From Sinorhizobium terangae (GTDB taxonomy: Bacteria; Pseudomonadota; Alphaproteobacteria; Rhizobiales; Rhizobiaceae): 64,000 nucleotides of DNA. Below the pieces are notes generated by a model. That model did not search any database. It was not told where the DNA came from and was given only the letters and a program-made list of their open reading frames with translations. Below are positions 45,276-55,457 of the stretch, piece after piece. Each line of letters begins with the position of its first letter. Within the stretch, counting starts at the first letter, position 1. Where the stretch lies: NCBI RefSeq assembly GCF_009601505.1, contig NZ_WITC01000120.1, positions 1 to 64,000 of the forward strand, in the 5' to 3' direction. The translations under genes and the position numbers were made by a program.

Positions 45276-47632
45276 GCGCGTTCCTCCACATCCTGTCGAT
45301 CATCGGCGCCGCGCTTGAGCGACCCCGCCCTCAGCCGCACGAGCGAGAGGATGGCTAGACCGGTGATCATCACCACGGCGATTTCGCCAAGCGTGTCCGT
45401 ACCGCGGAAATCGACGATGATGACGTTGACGACATTGGCTCCGTGCGCGATCGACTTCGAATAGAGATTGTAGAAATCCGTCAACGTCGCGTCGAACGGC
45501 CTGCCCGTGGCCTTGAGCAGGAAGAGGCCGAAACCGAGCCCGCAAGCGAGCGCGATCATCGAATCGGGAACCTTCTGGCGTAGCGGCCGCCGATCCGAAG
45601 GGGAAAGTCGCAGCCGGGTCATGACCAGCGCCAGCACCACCACCGACAGCGTCTCGATCATGAACTGCGTGAAGGAGAGGTCCGGCGCACCGTAGAGCAA
45701 GAAGATAACCGCGACGGCAAAGCCCTGGATGCCGAGCGAGACGATCGCAGTCAGACGATCGGCCGCCAGCACGACGGCGAAAAGGCCAGCGACCGCAATG
45801 GCCATGATCGCAAGTTCATGCACCGGAACATCCGCAGCGAAGAACGGCGCGCGCGGCAGTTCTCCAAAATGTACCGGAGTTGCAAGAAGAACGGCCGCGA
45901 TCAACACGAACACGACGGTCATATAGACATCGAGCTTGCCGCTCTGCAGGCGGCGCGTGACGGCCACGGCGAGCCGCAAGAGCCCGCGGATGAATTGGTC
46001 GAAACCCCGATCCGGGCCCCAGCCGATATCGGCAAGGATAACCGTCATGGCTGCGCGGAGACGGTCGAGGTTGAGATAGAAGACGACGCCCAGCAGCAGG
46101 GTGACAGCGGAAAGAAGCAGCGGCGCGCCGATATGCGGTGCCAGCGAAGTCGTCACCGTTCGCGGTTCGCCGGCAATGGCGGAGGACATCGGCGAAGAAA
46201 TCAGGCGATGGGCATAGGCGGACATCAGAGCGATCGAGAGACCCTTCAGTGCCAGGATCGCCGGACCAAGCCAGAGGAGGATCGGCGCCTCGTGGGCGCG
46301 CCTCGGCGTCTCTATCTTTGATCCGAGGAACGGCTTCAAGGCGATGGCGAAAGCGACGGCAAACATCAGGGCGTTGCCGAGAATGGTGAGCGCAGCAAAG
46401 ACTACAGAGCGTCGGTCGAAGCTGGACAGCGCTTCGTAGATTTCTTCCTTGGCGAGGAAGCCGAAAAAGGGCGGCAGACCGCCCATCGAAAGCGCGGCAG
46501 CAAGGGCGATCACGAAGGTCAGCGGCATGGCCGAGCGAAGCCCGCCGAGCTTCGTCAGGTCGCGAGAGCCGGTCTCGTGGTCGATGATGCCGGCGACCAT
46601 GAAGAGTGCGCCCTTGAACAGCGCGTGCGCCACGAGATAGAGCGCCGCCGCCTCGATCGCGTGCGGCGAACCAAGGCCCGTCAGCAGGACCAGAAGACCG
46701 AGCGACGCCATCGTCGTATAGGCAAGCATCAGCTTGAGGTCGGTTTGACGCACTGCCAGCGCCGCACCACTCACGAGCGTCGCCGCCCCGAACAATGGCA
46801 GCAGGATCTGCCATTCCGGCGTGCCCCCAAGCACTGGATTGAGCCGCATCAGCAGGTAGACGCCCGCCTTCACCATCGTCGCCGAATGCAGATAGGCCGA
46901 AACCGGCGTCGGCGCCTCCATCGCATTCGGCAGCCAGAAATGAAACGGAAACTGCGCAGACTTGGTGAAGGCTCCGCCCAGCACGAGGAGAAGTGCTGCG
47001 AGATAGAACTGGCTTTCCTTCAACTCGGCGCCGAAGGAAAGAAGCAAAGAGAATTGGGTGATGCCGCTCACGTTCCAGAGAATGAGAAGGCCGGCAAGCA
47101 GCAGCAGGCCTCCTCCCCCCGTCACGACCAATGCCTGTAGCGCCGCGCGCCGTGCGGCCTCGCGGCCGTGATCGAAGCCGATCAGCAGGAAGGACGTAAT
47201 CGACGTCAGTTCCCAGAAGACGAAGAGCATCAGGAAACTGTCCGAAAGGACGAGCCCCTGCATGGAGCCCATGAACATCAGGATGAAGGAAAAAAACCGG
47301 CCCTGATGCGGGTGGCCTTTGAGATAACCGCCCGAATAGAGGACGATCAGCGCCCCGATGCCGGAGATCAAAAGTGCGAAGGTTAGCGACAGGCCGTCAA
47401 TCAGCCAGGAGAAACTGACGTTGAAGGAAGGAATCCAGGCATAGCCGCCGGTGACAATTTCGCTGTCGGCGATTTCCGGAACGAAGTGGAGGAAATGCAC
47501 GAAGATCGCGACCGGCGCGAGAGCCAGGAGCCAGGCGGCATTGTGACCGAGAAGCCGCGTCAGCACCGGGGCCACGAGCGCCGCGACGAAGGGGAGACCG
47601 AGGGCCAGAAATGTCAGGGCCGCGATATCCAT
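45272..47632 (-). CDS. phaA: Cation/proton antiporter subunit A (PhaA/MnhA)
   Basis: About 786 aa (797 from an alternative ATG at 47665), the large NuoL-like proton-channel subunit. The antiporter core has the Glu in [20 protein letters not shown], the Lys in [20 protein letters not shown], and [19 protein letters not shown]. The C-terminal part carries the DUF4040-like helices ([20 protein letters not shown]) and an MbhE-like segment ending in [24 protein letters not shown] lies upstream of the chosen ATG. First gene of the Mrp/Pha operon, which extrudes Na+ or K+ in exchange for protons. S. meliloti has two such systems, and the neighbouring mucR suggests the Pha2-type locus. Confidence 0.93.
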   Translation of the reverse strand: MDIAALTFLALGLPFVAALVAPVLTRLLGHNAAWLLALAPVAIFVHFLHFVPEIADSEIVTGGYAWIPSFNVSFSWLIDGLSLTFALLISGIGALIVLYSGGYLKGHPHQGRFFSFILMFMGSMQGLVLSDSFLMLFVFWELTSITSFLLIGFDHGREAARRAALQALVVTGGGGLLLLAGLLILWNVSGITQFSLLLSFGAELKESQFYLAALLLVLGGAFTKSAQFPFHFWLPNAMEAPTPVSAYLHSATMVKAGVYLLMRLNPVLGGTPEWQILLPLFGAATLVSGAALAVRQTDLKLMLAYTTMASLGLLVLLTGLGSPHAIEAAALYLVAHALFKGALFMVAGIIDHETGSRDLTKLGGLRSAMPLTFVIALAAALSMGGLPPFFGFLAKEEIYEALSSFDRRSVVFAALTILGNALMFAVAFAIALKPFLGSKIETPRRAHEAPILLWLGPAILALKGLSIALMSAYAHRLISSPMSSAIAGEPRTVTTSLAPHIGAPLLLSAVTLLLGVVFYLNLDRLRAAMTVILADIGWGPDRGFDQFIRGLLRLAVAVTRRLQSGKLDVYMTVVFVLIAAVLLATPVHFGELPRAPFFAADVPVHELAIMAIAVAGLFAVVLAADRLTAIVSLGIQGFAVAVIFLLYGAPDLSFTQFMIETLSVVVLALVMTRLRLSPSDRRPLRQKVPDSMIALACGLGFGLFLLKATGRPFDATLTDFYNLYSKSIAHGANVVNVIIVDFRGTDTLGEIAVVMITGLAILSLVRLRAGSLKRGADDRQDVEERA

Positions 47633-48257
47633 CGTCTTGGCAAGCTCCTTCGCCGTTTTGACCATCCGATCAAATTGTCACCGGACATAAAATAAGGCCT
47701 GCTACGCCTCAAGAGTGAATCGGCACGAATCGGAGTTGCGCGACAGTAATACAATGCAAAGCGCAGGCAAATCTTACAGTGTCGCGTCATGCGCGAAGAT
47801 GGTACGGAGTACCCCTTTGCCGAGCCTTACCCAATAATGAGAAACGGTCGGCGCCGACATGCGGGCCTGTCGCAGCCGGGCTCCCTTTCGTCAGATACGA
47901 AATTCCATTCAGGTGGAGCTATTTCGCACCCATCGACGAGCGGACGATCAAAGAATATGTTGATCGCACGCATTTCATGGTGCGGACCGAAATCCGCTGC
48001 GCGCAGCGCGACGCCATCTCGGCCATGTTTTCCCGGCCGCCCTCGGCGACAAGCTTCGCGTTGCTGCTTCGACGGCACGCCATACCTTCGAAGAGGATTG
48101 ACAGCGCGAGACGGAAGCAGTGCCATGAGCGCGAGCGCTGCTTTTGTACGTTGTGTCGAACACGCGGCGCTCCTGCTGTTGCAGGACAAATAGCAAGGGC
48201 TTCGGGGCCGGGCTACGAGGGAGCGGCAGATCGAAGCGAGCCAAGAGGATGCCCCGC
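47633..48257. other. Intergenic region upstream of phaA
   Basis: About 620 bp between divergent transcripts, holding the pha operon promoter. I see no convincing gene. A 22-codon ORF at 48125 has a fair ribosome-binding site but nothing else. No strong repeat or terminator is found. Confidence 0.4.
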
Positions 48258-48758
48258 ATGCGCCGCGCTTTCTTCGCCCTCGCCCTTGCCACGGGGCTTG
48301 CGTTCCCCGCAGCCGCGGAGGACGACTGGCACCCCTATGCCAATCCTCGCTTCGGCTACACCGTCGAGATCCCGCCGGGTTTCGAGCTGCGCCAGGACGC
48401 GCCCGATGATGGCGACGGCGCGAGATTCCATGCGGATGACAACGGAGCGACGCTTGCTGTGTTCGGAAGCCATCCGCCGGATGGTGATTTCGAAACGGAT
48501 GTCGCCGATCGCATCAGCCTTGAGACACAGGATGATTGGAGAATGCTGTTTTCGCGCGTGACGCCTGCCTGGGCCAGTTTCTCCGGCGCGCGTAACGGCG
48601 AGGTGTTCTATGCCCGGGCGATCGCCCTTTGCGACGGCAGTGCCGCCTATTTCCGCCTGCAATATCGCAAGAACCCGCTGACGAGTTTCGACGGGATCAT
48701 CTCGCGCATGGCCGCAGCTCTCAGGCCGTCCGACGGCTGCCGGCCCGCACCGGAATGA
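48258..48758 (+). CDS. Exported hypothetical protein
   Basis: 166 aa from an ATG with AAGAGG at 9 bases. The signal peptide [19 protein letters not shown] is cleaved before EDDWHPY. The mature part ([20 protein letters not shown], with [15 protein letters not shown]) resembles periplasmic PsbP/serine-protease-associated-type domains but I cannot name the family. Probably periplasmic. It converges with the HlyIII gene, with 3 bp between the stops. Confidence 0.7.
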   Translation: MRRAFFALALATGLAFPAAAEDDWHPYANPRFGYTVEIPPGFELRQDAPDDGDGARFHADDNGATLAVFGSHPPDGDFETDVADRISLETQDDWRMLFSRVTPAWASFSGARNGEVFYARAIALCDGSAAYFRLQYRKNPLTSFDGIISRMAAALRPSDGCRPAPE

Positions 48759-48761
48759 GAG

Positions 48762-49424
48762 TCAGGAGAGGGCCGTGCCGCTGAAGCAGGTCACGACCGC
48801 CGAATAATGTACCGCCGAACCGGCGACGACAAAGCCGTGCCAGATGGCGTTCTGGAAGCGCAGGCGTTCCCAGACGTGAAAGATCACTCCGGTCGAGTAA
48901 ATGACGCCGCCGATCAGGATCAGGATCAGTGTCGTCGCCGTCAGCGTGGATAAAAGCGACCGGGCGGCGAGCACGCCGCTCCAGCCCAGGCCCATATAGA
49001 GCAGGATCGCAAGCCGGTCGAACCGCCCGGGGAAGAGACATTTGATCGCTACCCCGAGCGCGGCGATGACCCAGATGCCGATCAGCATTCTGGAAAGGAA
49101 CGGGTTGTCCCAGCCGCGCTGGAGAAACGGCGTATAGGTCGCCGCAATCAGCAGGAAGATCGAGGAATGGTCGAACCGGCGCAAAAGCCACTTCAACCGG
49201 CAGATCGGGAAGAGATTGTAAAGGAAGGACACCGAAAGGGTGGTGACGAGCCCGACACCATAGATCCAGGCGGCGGCAAGCTGACCGGACGTGCTCCATA
49301 GCGTCGCATAGAAAATCAGCGCCGTGACACCGCAGAGCGCTGCCGCAAGACCGATGCCGTGAACGATTCCATCCGCAATCAATTCGAATCGGTCATAGTT
49401 CCACTTGACACCGTCGATCTCCAC
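48762..49424 (-). CDS. HlyIII/PAQR family membrane protein
   Basis: 220 aa from a GTG preceded by GGGGAGGA at 5 bases. The frame is open upstream to 49589, but that part is not hydrophobic and has no Shine-Dalgarno. Seven hydrophobic segments are seen. The PAQR motif elements are present: ELIADGIVHGIGLA (first His), LRRFDHSSIFLLIAATYTPF, and the late NAIWHGFVVAGSAVHY. Known as hemolysin III-like, but most members are not hemolysins. Confidence 0.88.
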   Translation of the reverse strand: MEIDGVKWNYDRFELIADGIVHGIGLAAALCGVTALIFYATLWSTSGQLAAAWIYGVGLVTTLSVSFLYNLFPICRLKWLLRRFDHSSIFLLIAATYTPFLQRGWDNPFLSRMLIGIWVIAALGVAIKCLFPGRFDRLAILLYMGLGWSGVLAARSLLSTLTATTLILILIGGVIYSTGVIFHVWERLRFQNAIWHGFVVAGSAVHYSAVVTCFSGTALS

Positions 49425-49777
49425 GCGTTCCTCCCCTCGACGCCAGCGCCAAACATCCCTTGGATGCACAAAGGGCCTGCTCATGCCCGGGTCCGCACAG
49501 CGACCGGAAATCGACACAATTTCCCCAATTGGCGGCTGATGTTCGGTCCGGTAAGGCACGTGTTCTACCCGTTTAACGTGCCACAACATGCGCCCACAGC
49601 AAAGAGCAGCCGGACGACGAAAGGATCAATTTTTGCAACCTATTACAACAGTCGGCTAATGTCCCGGAAAGCGGACGCGGCATGCCTCGCCGGCTGGCTG
49701 TCGGAGCGACAATCGTCGGCGCTTAAATGCGTCAGCGGGCGAGAGCGACGCCAGACGAAAATGCGTGGGGGCCTAGC
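49425..49777. other. Intergenic region between DksA-like and HlyIII genes
   Basis: About 350 bp holding the HlyIII promoter and the 3' end of the DksA-like transcript. Moderately AT-rich around 49590-49660. No gene or strong hairpin found. Confidence 0.35.
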
Positions 49778-50119
49778 TTATTTTGCGCCTGCTACCTCCG
49801 CTGCACAGGTCTGGCAGAGCGGCGCGTGCGGTACGGCGTGCAATCTTTCCGGCGAAATCGGGTCACCGCAGCGCACACAGATGCCGAATGTTCCGGACTC
49901 AATTCGGTCCAGAGCGGCATTAATGGCGCGGATCTCGCTCTGACCTGCGAGGCCGAGGCCCTCCAATACCTCGTCGTTTTCTCGTTCGGTAACGCGATCC
50001 GGAACATCGGCATTCATCGGTTGATCGAGATCCTCCTCGATCTTCACCAGCCGACCGTAAAGCTCGCGTTTGCGGCGGAGAAGCTGTTCGCGAAAGTCAT
50101 CAAGCGCGTACTTATCCAT
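49778..50119 (-). CDS. TraR/DksA family zinc-finger protein
   Basis: 113 aa from MDKYALDDFREQLL with GGAGCC upstream. The N-terminal coiled-coil helices (about 1-75) are followed by the C4 zinc finger CVRCGDPISPERL..CQTC. This layout is that of short DksA-like proteins, which bind RNA polymerase's secondary channel. The acidic tip residues normally needed for DksA are not obvious in the coil (DADVP-like region MNADVPDRV is present). It adjoins a UspA gene, suggesting a stress operon. Confidence 0.85.
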   Translation of the reverse strand: MDKYALDDFREQLLRRKRELYGRLVKIEEDLDQPMNADVPDRVTERENDEVLEGLGLAGQSEIRAINAALDRIESGTFGICVRCGDPISPERLHAVPHAPLCQTCAAEVAGAK

Positions 50120-50180
50120 TTGCAGGGCTCCCTTGGTCGCGGCGCGGTTCGAATCACGCCGCCTTCTTGTTCTTGGCATT

Positions 50181-50603
50181 TTACCGGTCGACGAGAACGG
50201 CACAGGGGCAATGGCTGACCACGCGGCTGGCGGTCGAACCGATAAAATAATCGATCAAACCCGGCCGGTGCGACGCAATAATCACGAGGTCCGCATTCTC
50301 TTCCTTGGCGAGAGCGTTGATGGTGCCCGCCGCTCCGCCGGTACGGATTTCGATACGTCCCTTGATCCCATGCTTGGTCTTCAGCGCTTCCAACGTCCTG
50401 ACGGCGTGTTTGCGTGACTCCTCGATCATCTCGAGCGGAAAATCGACGATCATGTATCCCTGTGCATAGGCGTTGAGGTCCTCGACCACGTTGAGCAGGA
50501 CGATTTCCCCCCCTTCGTCGATCAGCTTCTCGGCGATATTGAGTACGGATTCGCCATGCTCCAGCTGATCCATGGCGATCGGGACGATGATTTTTTTGTA
50601 CAT
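50181..50603 (-). CDS. Universal stress protein (UspA family)
   Basis: 140 aa. N-terminus KKIIVPIAMDQLEHGESVL and the ATP-type C-terminal motif VIIASHRPGLIDYFIGSTASRV..CPCAVLV match G-2x-G-9x-GS/T-like USP signatures. Likely cytoplasmic stress protein that binds nucleotides. It lies upstream of the DksA-like gene on the same strand, 61 bp apart. Confidence 0.92.
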   Translation of the reverse strand: MYKKIIVPIAMDQLEHGESVLNIAEKLIDEGGEIVLLNVVEDLNAYAQGYMIVDFPLEMIEESRKHAVRTLEALKTKHGIKGRIEIRTGGAAGTINALAKEENADLVIIASHRPGLIDYFIGSTASRVVSHCPCAVLVDR

Positions 50604-50950
50604 GCTGCACTCCTTCTGCTGCGTTCCCGGGTCGCCATATGGCGAGGCCAGCCCCTAGCGCGGATCAAGGAGAAAACCGGTCTTCACTTCTCCCGTTTCC
50701 GCGCCAACATGAATTTGCGCGGAGGCGATGTTCCAGCATTGATTGAAATCAAATCGGCCGCCACCGTCGTATTAGCATCACTGAAAGATCAGGTAGTGCG
50801 GTGGTCATGACTGTCAACGCTCATCGAACACAACATCAAGTAATATAATAGCTTTCCTGAACGTGGTCACGGGCCGATATTTGTGGCACTTTCAACAAAT
50901 TGCGACCGGCAGCCACGGGGCTTACCGGTCCGGCCCCGAAAGGCGACGCC
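50604..50950. other. Divergent promoter region (UspA / VOC)
   Basis: About 350 bp between divergent uspA and the VOC gene. The stretch at 50835-50850 (CAAGTAATATAATAGC) is AT-rich and promoter-like for the rightward gene. No small gene was recognised. Confidence 0.35.
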
Positions 50951-51844
50951 ATGCAAGCTACAACCCAGTCGCACCCTGCAGTTAGCATACCCGCGGACCA
51001 CGCGGTCGCGATGCCGGCCTATGTCGAACGGTCCCACCTCGTGGTCCAGGACTTGCCGATGGTTTCCAACTGGTACCAGAGAATTCTGGGGCTGACGCCG
51101 ATCGAAAGCGGCGCCAACGGCGAAACCCTCGGCGTCGCCGGCCGACCTCTCTTGACGCTGACGACCGAACGGAACGCGGCAAAAGCACCGCGCAGTGCGC
51201 CGGGTCTGTTCCACACGGCTTTTCTGGTTCCCAATCGACGTGATCTCGCACACTGGCTTGCGCACGCGGCGCACAACAACATTCGCCTCCAGGGCGCATC
51301 CGACCACCTGGTCAGCGAGGCGGTCTATCTCGCCGATCCCGAGGGCAACGGCATCGAGGTCTATCGCGACCGTTCGCGCGGCGAGTGGAACTACCAGCCC
51401 GATGGCACCGTGGCGATGAGCACGCTGCCGCTCGACCTGCAGGCCCTCTACGACGAAGCACCGAAGGACCATTGGGAAGGCATCGCGGAGGGAACTGCTA
51501 TCGGCCATATCCACCTGCAGGTCTCTGACATCCCTCAGGCGGACGCGTTCTTCCGCGACGCGCTCGGGCTGGACCTGATGGCGCGCTACCCAGGGGCAAG
51601 TTTCTTTGCTACGGGCAAGTATCATCACCACGTCGCGGCCAACATCTGGAACTCCCGAGGTGCGTCCAAACGCCAAGGCAACATGACTGGTCTTGCCGAC
51701 TATACCGTCCGCTTCAACGATCCCGCGAAGCTCGCAGCGGCGCTGGGCAAGCTCGACGAACTGGAAATACCGGTAAGCACGGAAGGCAGTGTCCACAGCC
51801 TGGTCGATCCATGGGGCATCGGCCTCCTGCTCGTCGCCCCCTAA
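50951..51844 (+). CDS. VOC superfamily dioxygenase/glyoxalase, CatE-like
   Basis: 297 aa from an ATG preceded by AAGGCGA. Two vicinal-oxygen-chelate modules, about residues 25-140 and 165-290. Metal ligands fit HLVVQDLPMVSNWY (first His), FHTAFLVPNR, GNGIEVYRD (Glu) and GHIHLQVSDIPQAD (second-module His). This is the extradiol dioxygenase (CatE/YfiE-like) layout. Substrate unknown, probably a catechol or related aromatic. The S9 peptidase follows about 120 bp downstream. Confidence 0.83.
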   Translation: MQATTQSHPAVSIPADHAVAMPAYVERSHLVVQDLPMVSNWYQRILGLTPIESGANGETLGVAGRPLLTLTTERNAAKAPRSAPGLFHTAFLVPNRRDLAHWLAHAAHNNIRLQGASDHLVSEAVYLADPEGNGIEVYRDRSRGEWNYQPDGTVAMSTLPLDLQALYDEAPKDHWEGIAEGTAIGHIHLQVSDIPQADAFFRDALGLDLMARYPGASFFATGKYHHHVAANIWNSRGASKRQGNMTGLADYTVRFNDPAKLAAALGKLDELEIPVSTEGSVHSLVDPWGIGLLLVAP

Positions 51845-51962
51845 GGGGGTGGCGAGCAATCGTCGAGAAGCGCCAATAGGAAGAACGGGCACCTGCTTTC
51901 TGCTTGATCGCTGCGGTGACGCTCTCTATCTCATGGTCTCCCATGAAATCCGGAGACGCGCC

Positions 51963-54071
51963 TTGTCTGCTTTCAAGAACCTGCCCACCGCCCCCGTCGC
52001 TCCGAAGAAGCCGGTCACCGATACACGTCACGGCATTACCCGCACCGATGACTATGCCTGGCTCAGGGCCGACAACTGGCAGGCGATGTTCAAGGATCCT
52101 TCCATTCTCGATCCGGAGATCCGCAAGCATCTCGAAGCGGAAAACGCGTATATGAACGCGGCGATGGCTGACACGAAGGAATTGCAGAAGGCGCTCTTCG
52201 GCGAGATGCGCGGCCGCATCAAGGAGGACGACTCTTCGGTTCCGATGAAGGATGGGGCCTTCGCTTACGGTACCTCTTACGTGACGGGCGGCGAACAGCC
52301 CCGCTACTTCCGGATTCCGCGCGACGGCAACCCCAAGGATGAGGCGATCCGCCACGTGCTGCTCGACGGCGACAAGGAAGCCGAGGGCAAGGCTTATTTC
52401 CGCCTCGCCGGTATCGACCATTGCAGCGACCATTCCCGAGGCATCTGGGGTTACGACGACAAGGGTTCGGAATATTTCACCCTGAAGGTGCGCGATCTTT
52501 CGACCGGCGAGGATCTGCCCGATGTGATCGAGAATACGGGTGGCGGCGGCGCATGGGCGCCGGACGGCAAGAGCTTCTTCTACACCGTGCTCGACGAGAA
52601 CCATCGGCCGTCGAAGATCTTCCACCACGTCATCGGCACACCGCAGAAGACCGACCGGCTCGTCTACGAGGAAAAGGACCCGGGTTTCTTCATGTCAGTC
52701 GGCGGGTCGCTGCTCGACGATTTCATATACATCGATATCCACGACCACGAAACCAGCGAATACCGGCTGCTCTCGACCACGGATCTGACGGCCGAGCCGC
52801 GGCTCGTGGCCGAGCGGGTAACCGGCCTCGAATACTCGATGACGGAAGGCGGCGACGTCTTCTACATCCTCACCAATGCCGACGGCGCCAAGGATTTCAA
52901 GATCATGGAAGCGCCTGTGGAGGCGCCGCAGAAGGAAAACTGGCGCGAGGTCGTGCCGCACAAGCCAGGCACGTTGATCCTCAATCACATGGCCTATGCC
53001 CGCCATCTGGTCTGGCTGCAACGGCGTGAGGGATTGCCGGAAATCGTCATCCGTGACCGCAGCACCGGCGAGGAGCACGCGATCGCCTTCGCCGAGGAAG
53101 CGTATTCCTTGGGGCTCTCCGGCGCTGCCGAATACGACACCGACGTCATCCGCTTCTCCTACTCGTCGATGACGACGCCGTCGCAGCTCTTCGACTACGA
53201 CATGGCAACGCGTCAGCGCACGCTCCTGAAGACCCAGGAAGTGCCTTCCGGCCATAATCCGGACGACTATGTGACCCGCCGCGTCTTCGCGCCGTCCTGG
53301 GATGGCGTCGACGTCCCTGTCACCCTGCTCTACCGCAAGGATACGCCGCTCGACGGTTCCGCCCCTTGCCTGCTCTATGGTTACGGCGCCTACGGCATCA
53401 CCATCCCGGCGGGCTTCAACACCAACTGCCTCTCGCTCGTCGACCGCGGCTTCGTCTATGCCATCGCCCATATCCGCGGCGGCAAGGACAAGGGCTTCCA
53501 ATGGTACGAAGACGGCAAGATGGCGAAGAAGACCAATACCTTCAAGGACTTCATCGCTGCCGCTGACTATTTGAATCAGGAGAAGTTCACGTCCTACGCG
53601 AACATCATCGCCGAGGGCGGCTCAGCCGGGGGCATGCTGATGGGGGCGGTCGCCAACATGGCGCCGGAGAAGTTCAAGGGCATCATTGCCGCGGTTCCCT
53701 TCGTCGACGTCTTGAACACCATGCTCGACGACACGCTGCCGCTGACCCCGCCGGAATGGCCGGAATGGGGCAACCCGATCGAGAGCGCCGAATTCTACAA
53801 CATCATCGCCAGCTACTCGCCCTACGACAAGGTGGAGGCGAAGCCTTATCCGGCAATCCTGGCGCTCGGTGGCCTGACCGATCCGCGCGTGACCTATTGG
53901 GAGCCGGCGAAATGGGTGGCGAAGCTCCGGGAGAAGACCACCGGCAGCGCTCCGATCCTGATGAAAACCAACATGGATGCCGGCCACGGTGGCGCGTCCG
54001 GGCGTTTCCAGCGGCTTGAAGAAATCGCCTTCGAATACGCCTTCGCCATCAAGGTCGCGGAAAAGATGTAA
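51963..54071 (+). CDS. S9 family oligopeptidase (oligopeptidase B-like)
   Basis: About 702 aa from a TTG with GGAGACG at 5 bases, beginning SAFKNLPTAPVAPKKP after the initiator. An ATG at 51933 is an alternative without a ribosome-binding site. An N-terminal beta-propeller (about 70-410) precedes an alpha/beta-hydrolase domain with nucleophile Ser in AEGGSAGGMLMGAV, the Asp near LGGLTDPRVTYWEP, and the His near DAGHGGASGR. Cleaves short peptides after basic or proline residues, depending on type. It is cytoplasmic. Confidence 0.9.
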   Translation: MSAFKNLPTAPVAPKKPVTDTRHGITRTDDYAWLRADNWQAMFKDPSILDPEIRKHLEAENAYMNAAMADTKELQKALFGEMRGRIKEDDSSVPMKDGAFAYGTSYVTGGEQPRYFRIPRDGNPKDEAIRHVLLDGDKEAEGKAYFRLAGIDHCSDHSRGIWGYDDKGSEYFTLKVRDLSTGEDLPDVIENTGGGGAWAPDGKSFFYTVLDENHRPSKIFHHVIGTPQKTDRLVYEEKDPGFFMSVGGSLLDDFIYIDIHDHETSEYRLLSTTDLTAEPRLVAERVTGLEYSMTEGGDVFYILTNADGAKDFKIMEAPVEAPQKENWREVVPHKPGTLILNHMAYARHLVWLQRREGLPEIVIRDRSTGEEHAIAFAEEAYSLGLSGAAEYDTDVIRFSYSSMTTPSQLFDYDMATRQRTLLKTQEVPSGHNPDDYVTRRVFAPSWDGVDVPVTLLYRKDTPLDGSAPCLLYGYGAYGITIPAGFNTNCLSLVDRGFVYAIAHIRGGKDKGFQWYEDGKMAKKTNTFKDFIAAADYLNQEKFTSYANIIAEGGSAGGMLMGAVANMAPEKFKGIIAAVPFVDVLNTMLDDTLPLTPPEWPEWGNPIESAEFYNIIASYSPYDKVEAKPYPAILALGGLTDPRVTYWEPAKWVAKLREKTTGSAPILMKTNMDAGHGGASGRFQRLEEIAFEYAFAIKVAEKM

Positions 54072-54088
54072 CGGGCTGGAGGAGGCGA

Positions 54089-54616
54089 ATGCCGGTTTAC
54101 GTCGCACTGCTGCGGGCGATCAATGTCGGAGGGACCGGCATGCTTCCAATGGCGGAGCTGAAGGCTATTTGCGAGAGCCTCGGCTTCACCGATGTGAGAA
54201 CTTATATCCAGAGCGGCAATGTGCTCTTTCGCTCCGAGCTTTCCGAAGCCAAGGTGCAGAAACGGCTCGAAGATGCTCTGGCGGAACGAATGGGCAAGGC
54301 GCCCGGCGTCATCTTGCGCAGCCGGAGCCAACTCGAAAAGATTGCCGACGAGGCGCCGTTCGCGGGCGCCAAGCCGAATTTTCTGCTGGTGACCTTCCTG
54401 CCCGAGCCGCCGCCGGCCGATGCGCTCGAGAAGCTCGTCGCGCCGGACGGCGAAGAGGTGCGGATCAGCGGCAGGGAGATCTATATCCATTTCCCCAACG
54501 GCTCGGGAAAGTCGAAGCTGAAATTGCCTGCACTCAAGCCAGGCACAGCCCGCAATCTCAACACCGTCCGGAAACTCGCCGAGCTGGCCGCAGAGCTCGA
54601 GGAAAGCCGTGCCTGA
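54089..54616 (+). CDS. DUF1697 domain protein
   Basis: 175 aa with MPVYVALLRAINVGGTGMLP and LGFTDVRTYIQSGNVLF, the two best-conserved DUF1697 blocks. Function unknown. It starts 17 bp after the oligopeptidase stop on the same strand and may be co-transcribed. It converges with the TetR gene. Confidence 0.88.
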   Translation: MPVYVALLRAINVGGTGMLPMAELKAICESLGFTDVRTYIQSGNVLFRSELSEAKVQKRLEDALAERMGKAPGVILRSRSQLEKIADEAPFAGAKPNFLLVTFLPEPPPADALEKLVAPDGEEVRISGREIYIHFPNGSGKSKLKLPALKPGTARNLNTVRKLAELAAELEESRA

Positions 54617-54622
54617 ACCCCA

Positions 54623-55243
54623 TCACGCCTGCGCGATTGGTTGAAACAGCATCCGCACGAAGGTGCGGAAGACCAGCAACTGGTCGGGCAGGCTCTTCGG
54701 TTCCTTCAACGCCTTCGAAATTACGATGCCGCCCTCGATCACGGTCGAGACCATGTCGGCCAGTTGGTCGGCGTCGAGCGCTTCGCGCGGGCGGTAGTGG
54801 CGCATGATGTCCCGGAACATCCCGCCGAAGCGCCGGCGCCACATCAGTGCAGCCTGCCGGTTGATCTCCTGGATCTCGCGGTCAAAGGCGCGCTCCTGCG
54901 TGCACATGGTTGCAACAAGGCAACCTGGATGGCCGTTCGGCAGGTCCGAGAGCAATTCAGACAGCAGCTTCAGGCCGAGCAAAAAGGCTTGCAGAGGATC
55001 ATCCGAGAGTTCGTGTGCCCGGCTGAAGATCTCGTCGTAGATCCGTTCGTCGTTTTCGATGTAGCGTTCCAGGAGTGCCTTGGCGAGTTCGTTCTTGTCG
55101 CGGAAATGATAGAAGAAACCGCTCTTGGTGATGCCGGTTTCGGCGATCAGTTCGTCGATCGAGGTTGCCCCAAAACCCTTCGCCAGCACGGCGGCTTCGG
55201 CGACATCGAGGAGCCTCGTCCGCGTTTCCTCACCCTTTCGCAT
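54623..55243 (-). CDS. TetR family transcriptional regulator
   Basis: 206 aa. The N-terminal DNA-binding domain MRKGEETRTRLLDVAEAAVL, with recognition helix TGITKSGFFYHFRDKNEL, is typical TetR. The ligand-binding part is helical with two cysteines (PGCLVATMCTQE). It is divergent from a homocysteine methyltransferase and preceded by a 13-bp palindrome, so it likely regulates itself and perhaps the neighbour. A compact N-terminal HTH plus the C-terminal domain resembles the YerO/TetR_C-type repressors. Confidence 0.9.
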   Translation of the reverse strand: MRKGEETRTRLLDVAEAAVLAKGFGATSIDELIAETGITKSGFFYHFRDKNELAKALLERYIENDERIYDEIFSRAHELSDDPLQAFLLGLKLLSELLSDLPNGHPGCLVATMCTQERAFDREIQEINRQAALMWRRRFGGMFRDIMRHYRPREALDADQLADMVSTVIEGGIVISKALKEPKSLPDQLLVFRTFVRMLFQPIAQA

Positions 55244-55254
55244 GGTCCGCTCCT

Positions 55255-55267
55255 GTACCGCCGGTAC
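55255..55267. promoter_or_regulatory. Candidate TetR operator
   Basis: Perfect 13-bp dyad GTACCG-C-CGGTAC centred 18 bp upstream of the tetR ATG. Its position overlaps the expected 5' leader or promoter of tetR, as in autoregulated TetR genes. No second copy was noticed near the divergent gene. Confidence 0.45.
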
Positions 55268-55457
55268 GGTTTTCAGCTTAGAAAACGCCTCCCACGTCCT
55301 CCGCCGCCATCCGATCTCAACGGCAAGTATCTGTTTTCACATCGAAATGGGGATCTCCCGTAAGTAGTATACCGCAACTCCTCTAGTTTAGCAGATGATA
55401 AAAAGGCAGAAATTCATCCAATCCCTGGCACGGAAGATCCGGTCAGGAGGAAAGAGG

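Noticed and set aside
48125-48193. 22-codon plus-strand ORF starting [10 protein letters not shown]
   Set aside because: A fair ribosome-binding site but too short and without any supporting feature.
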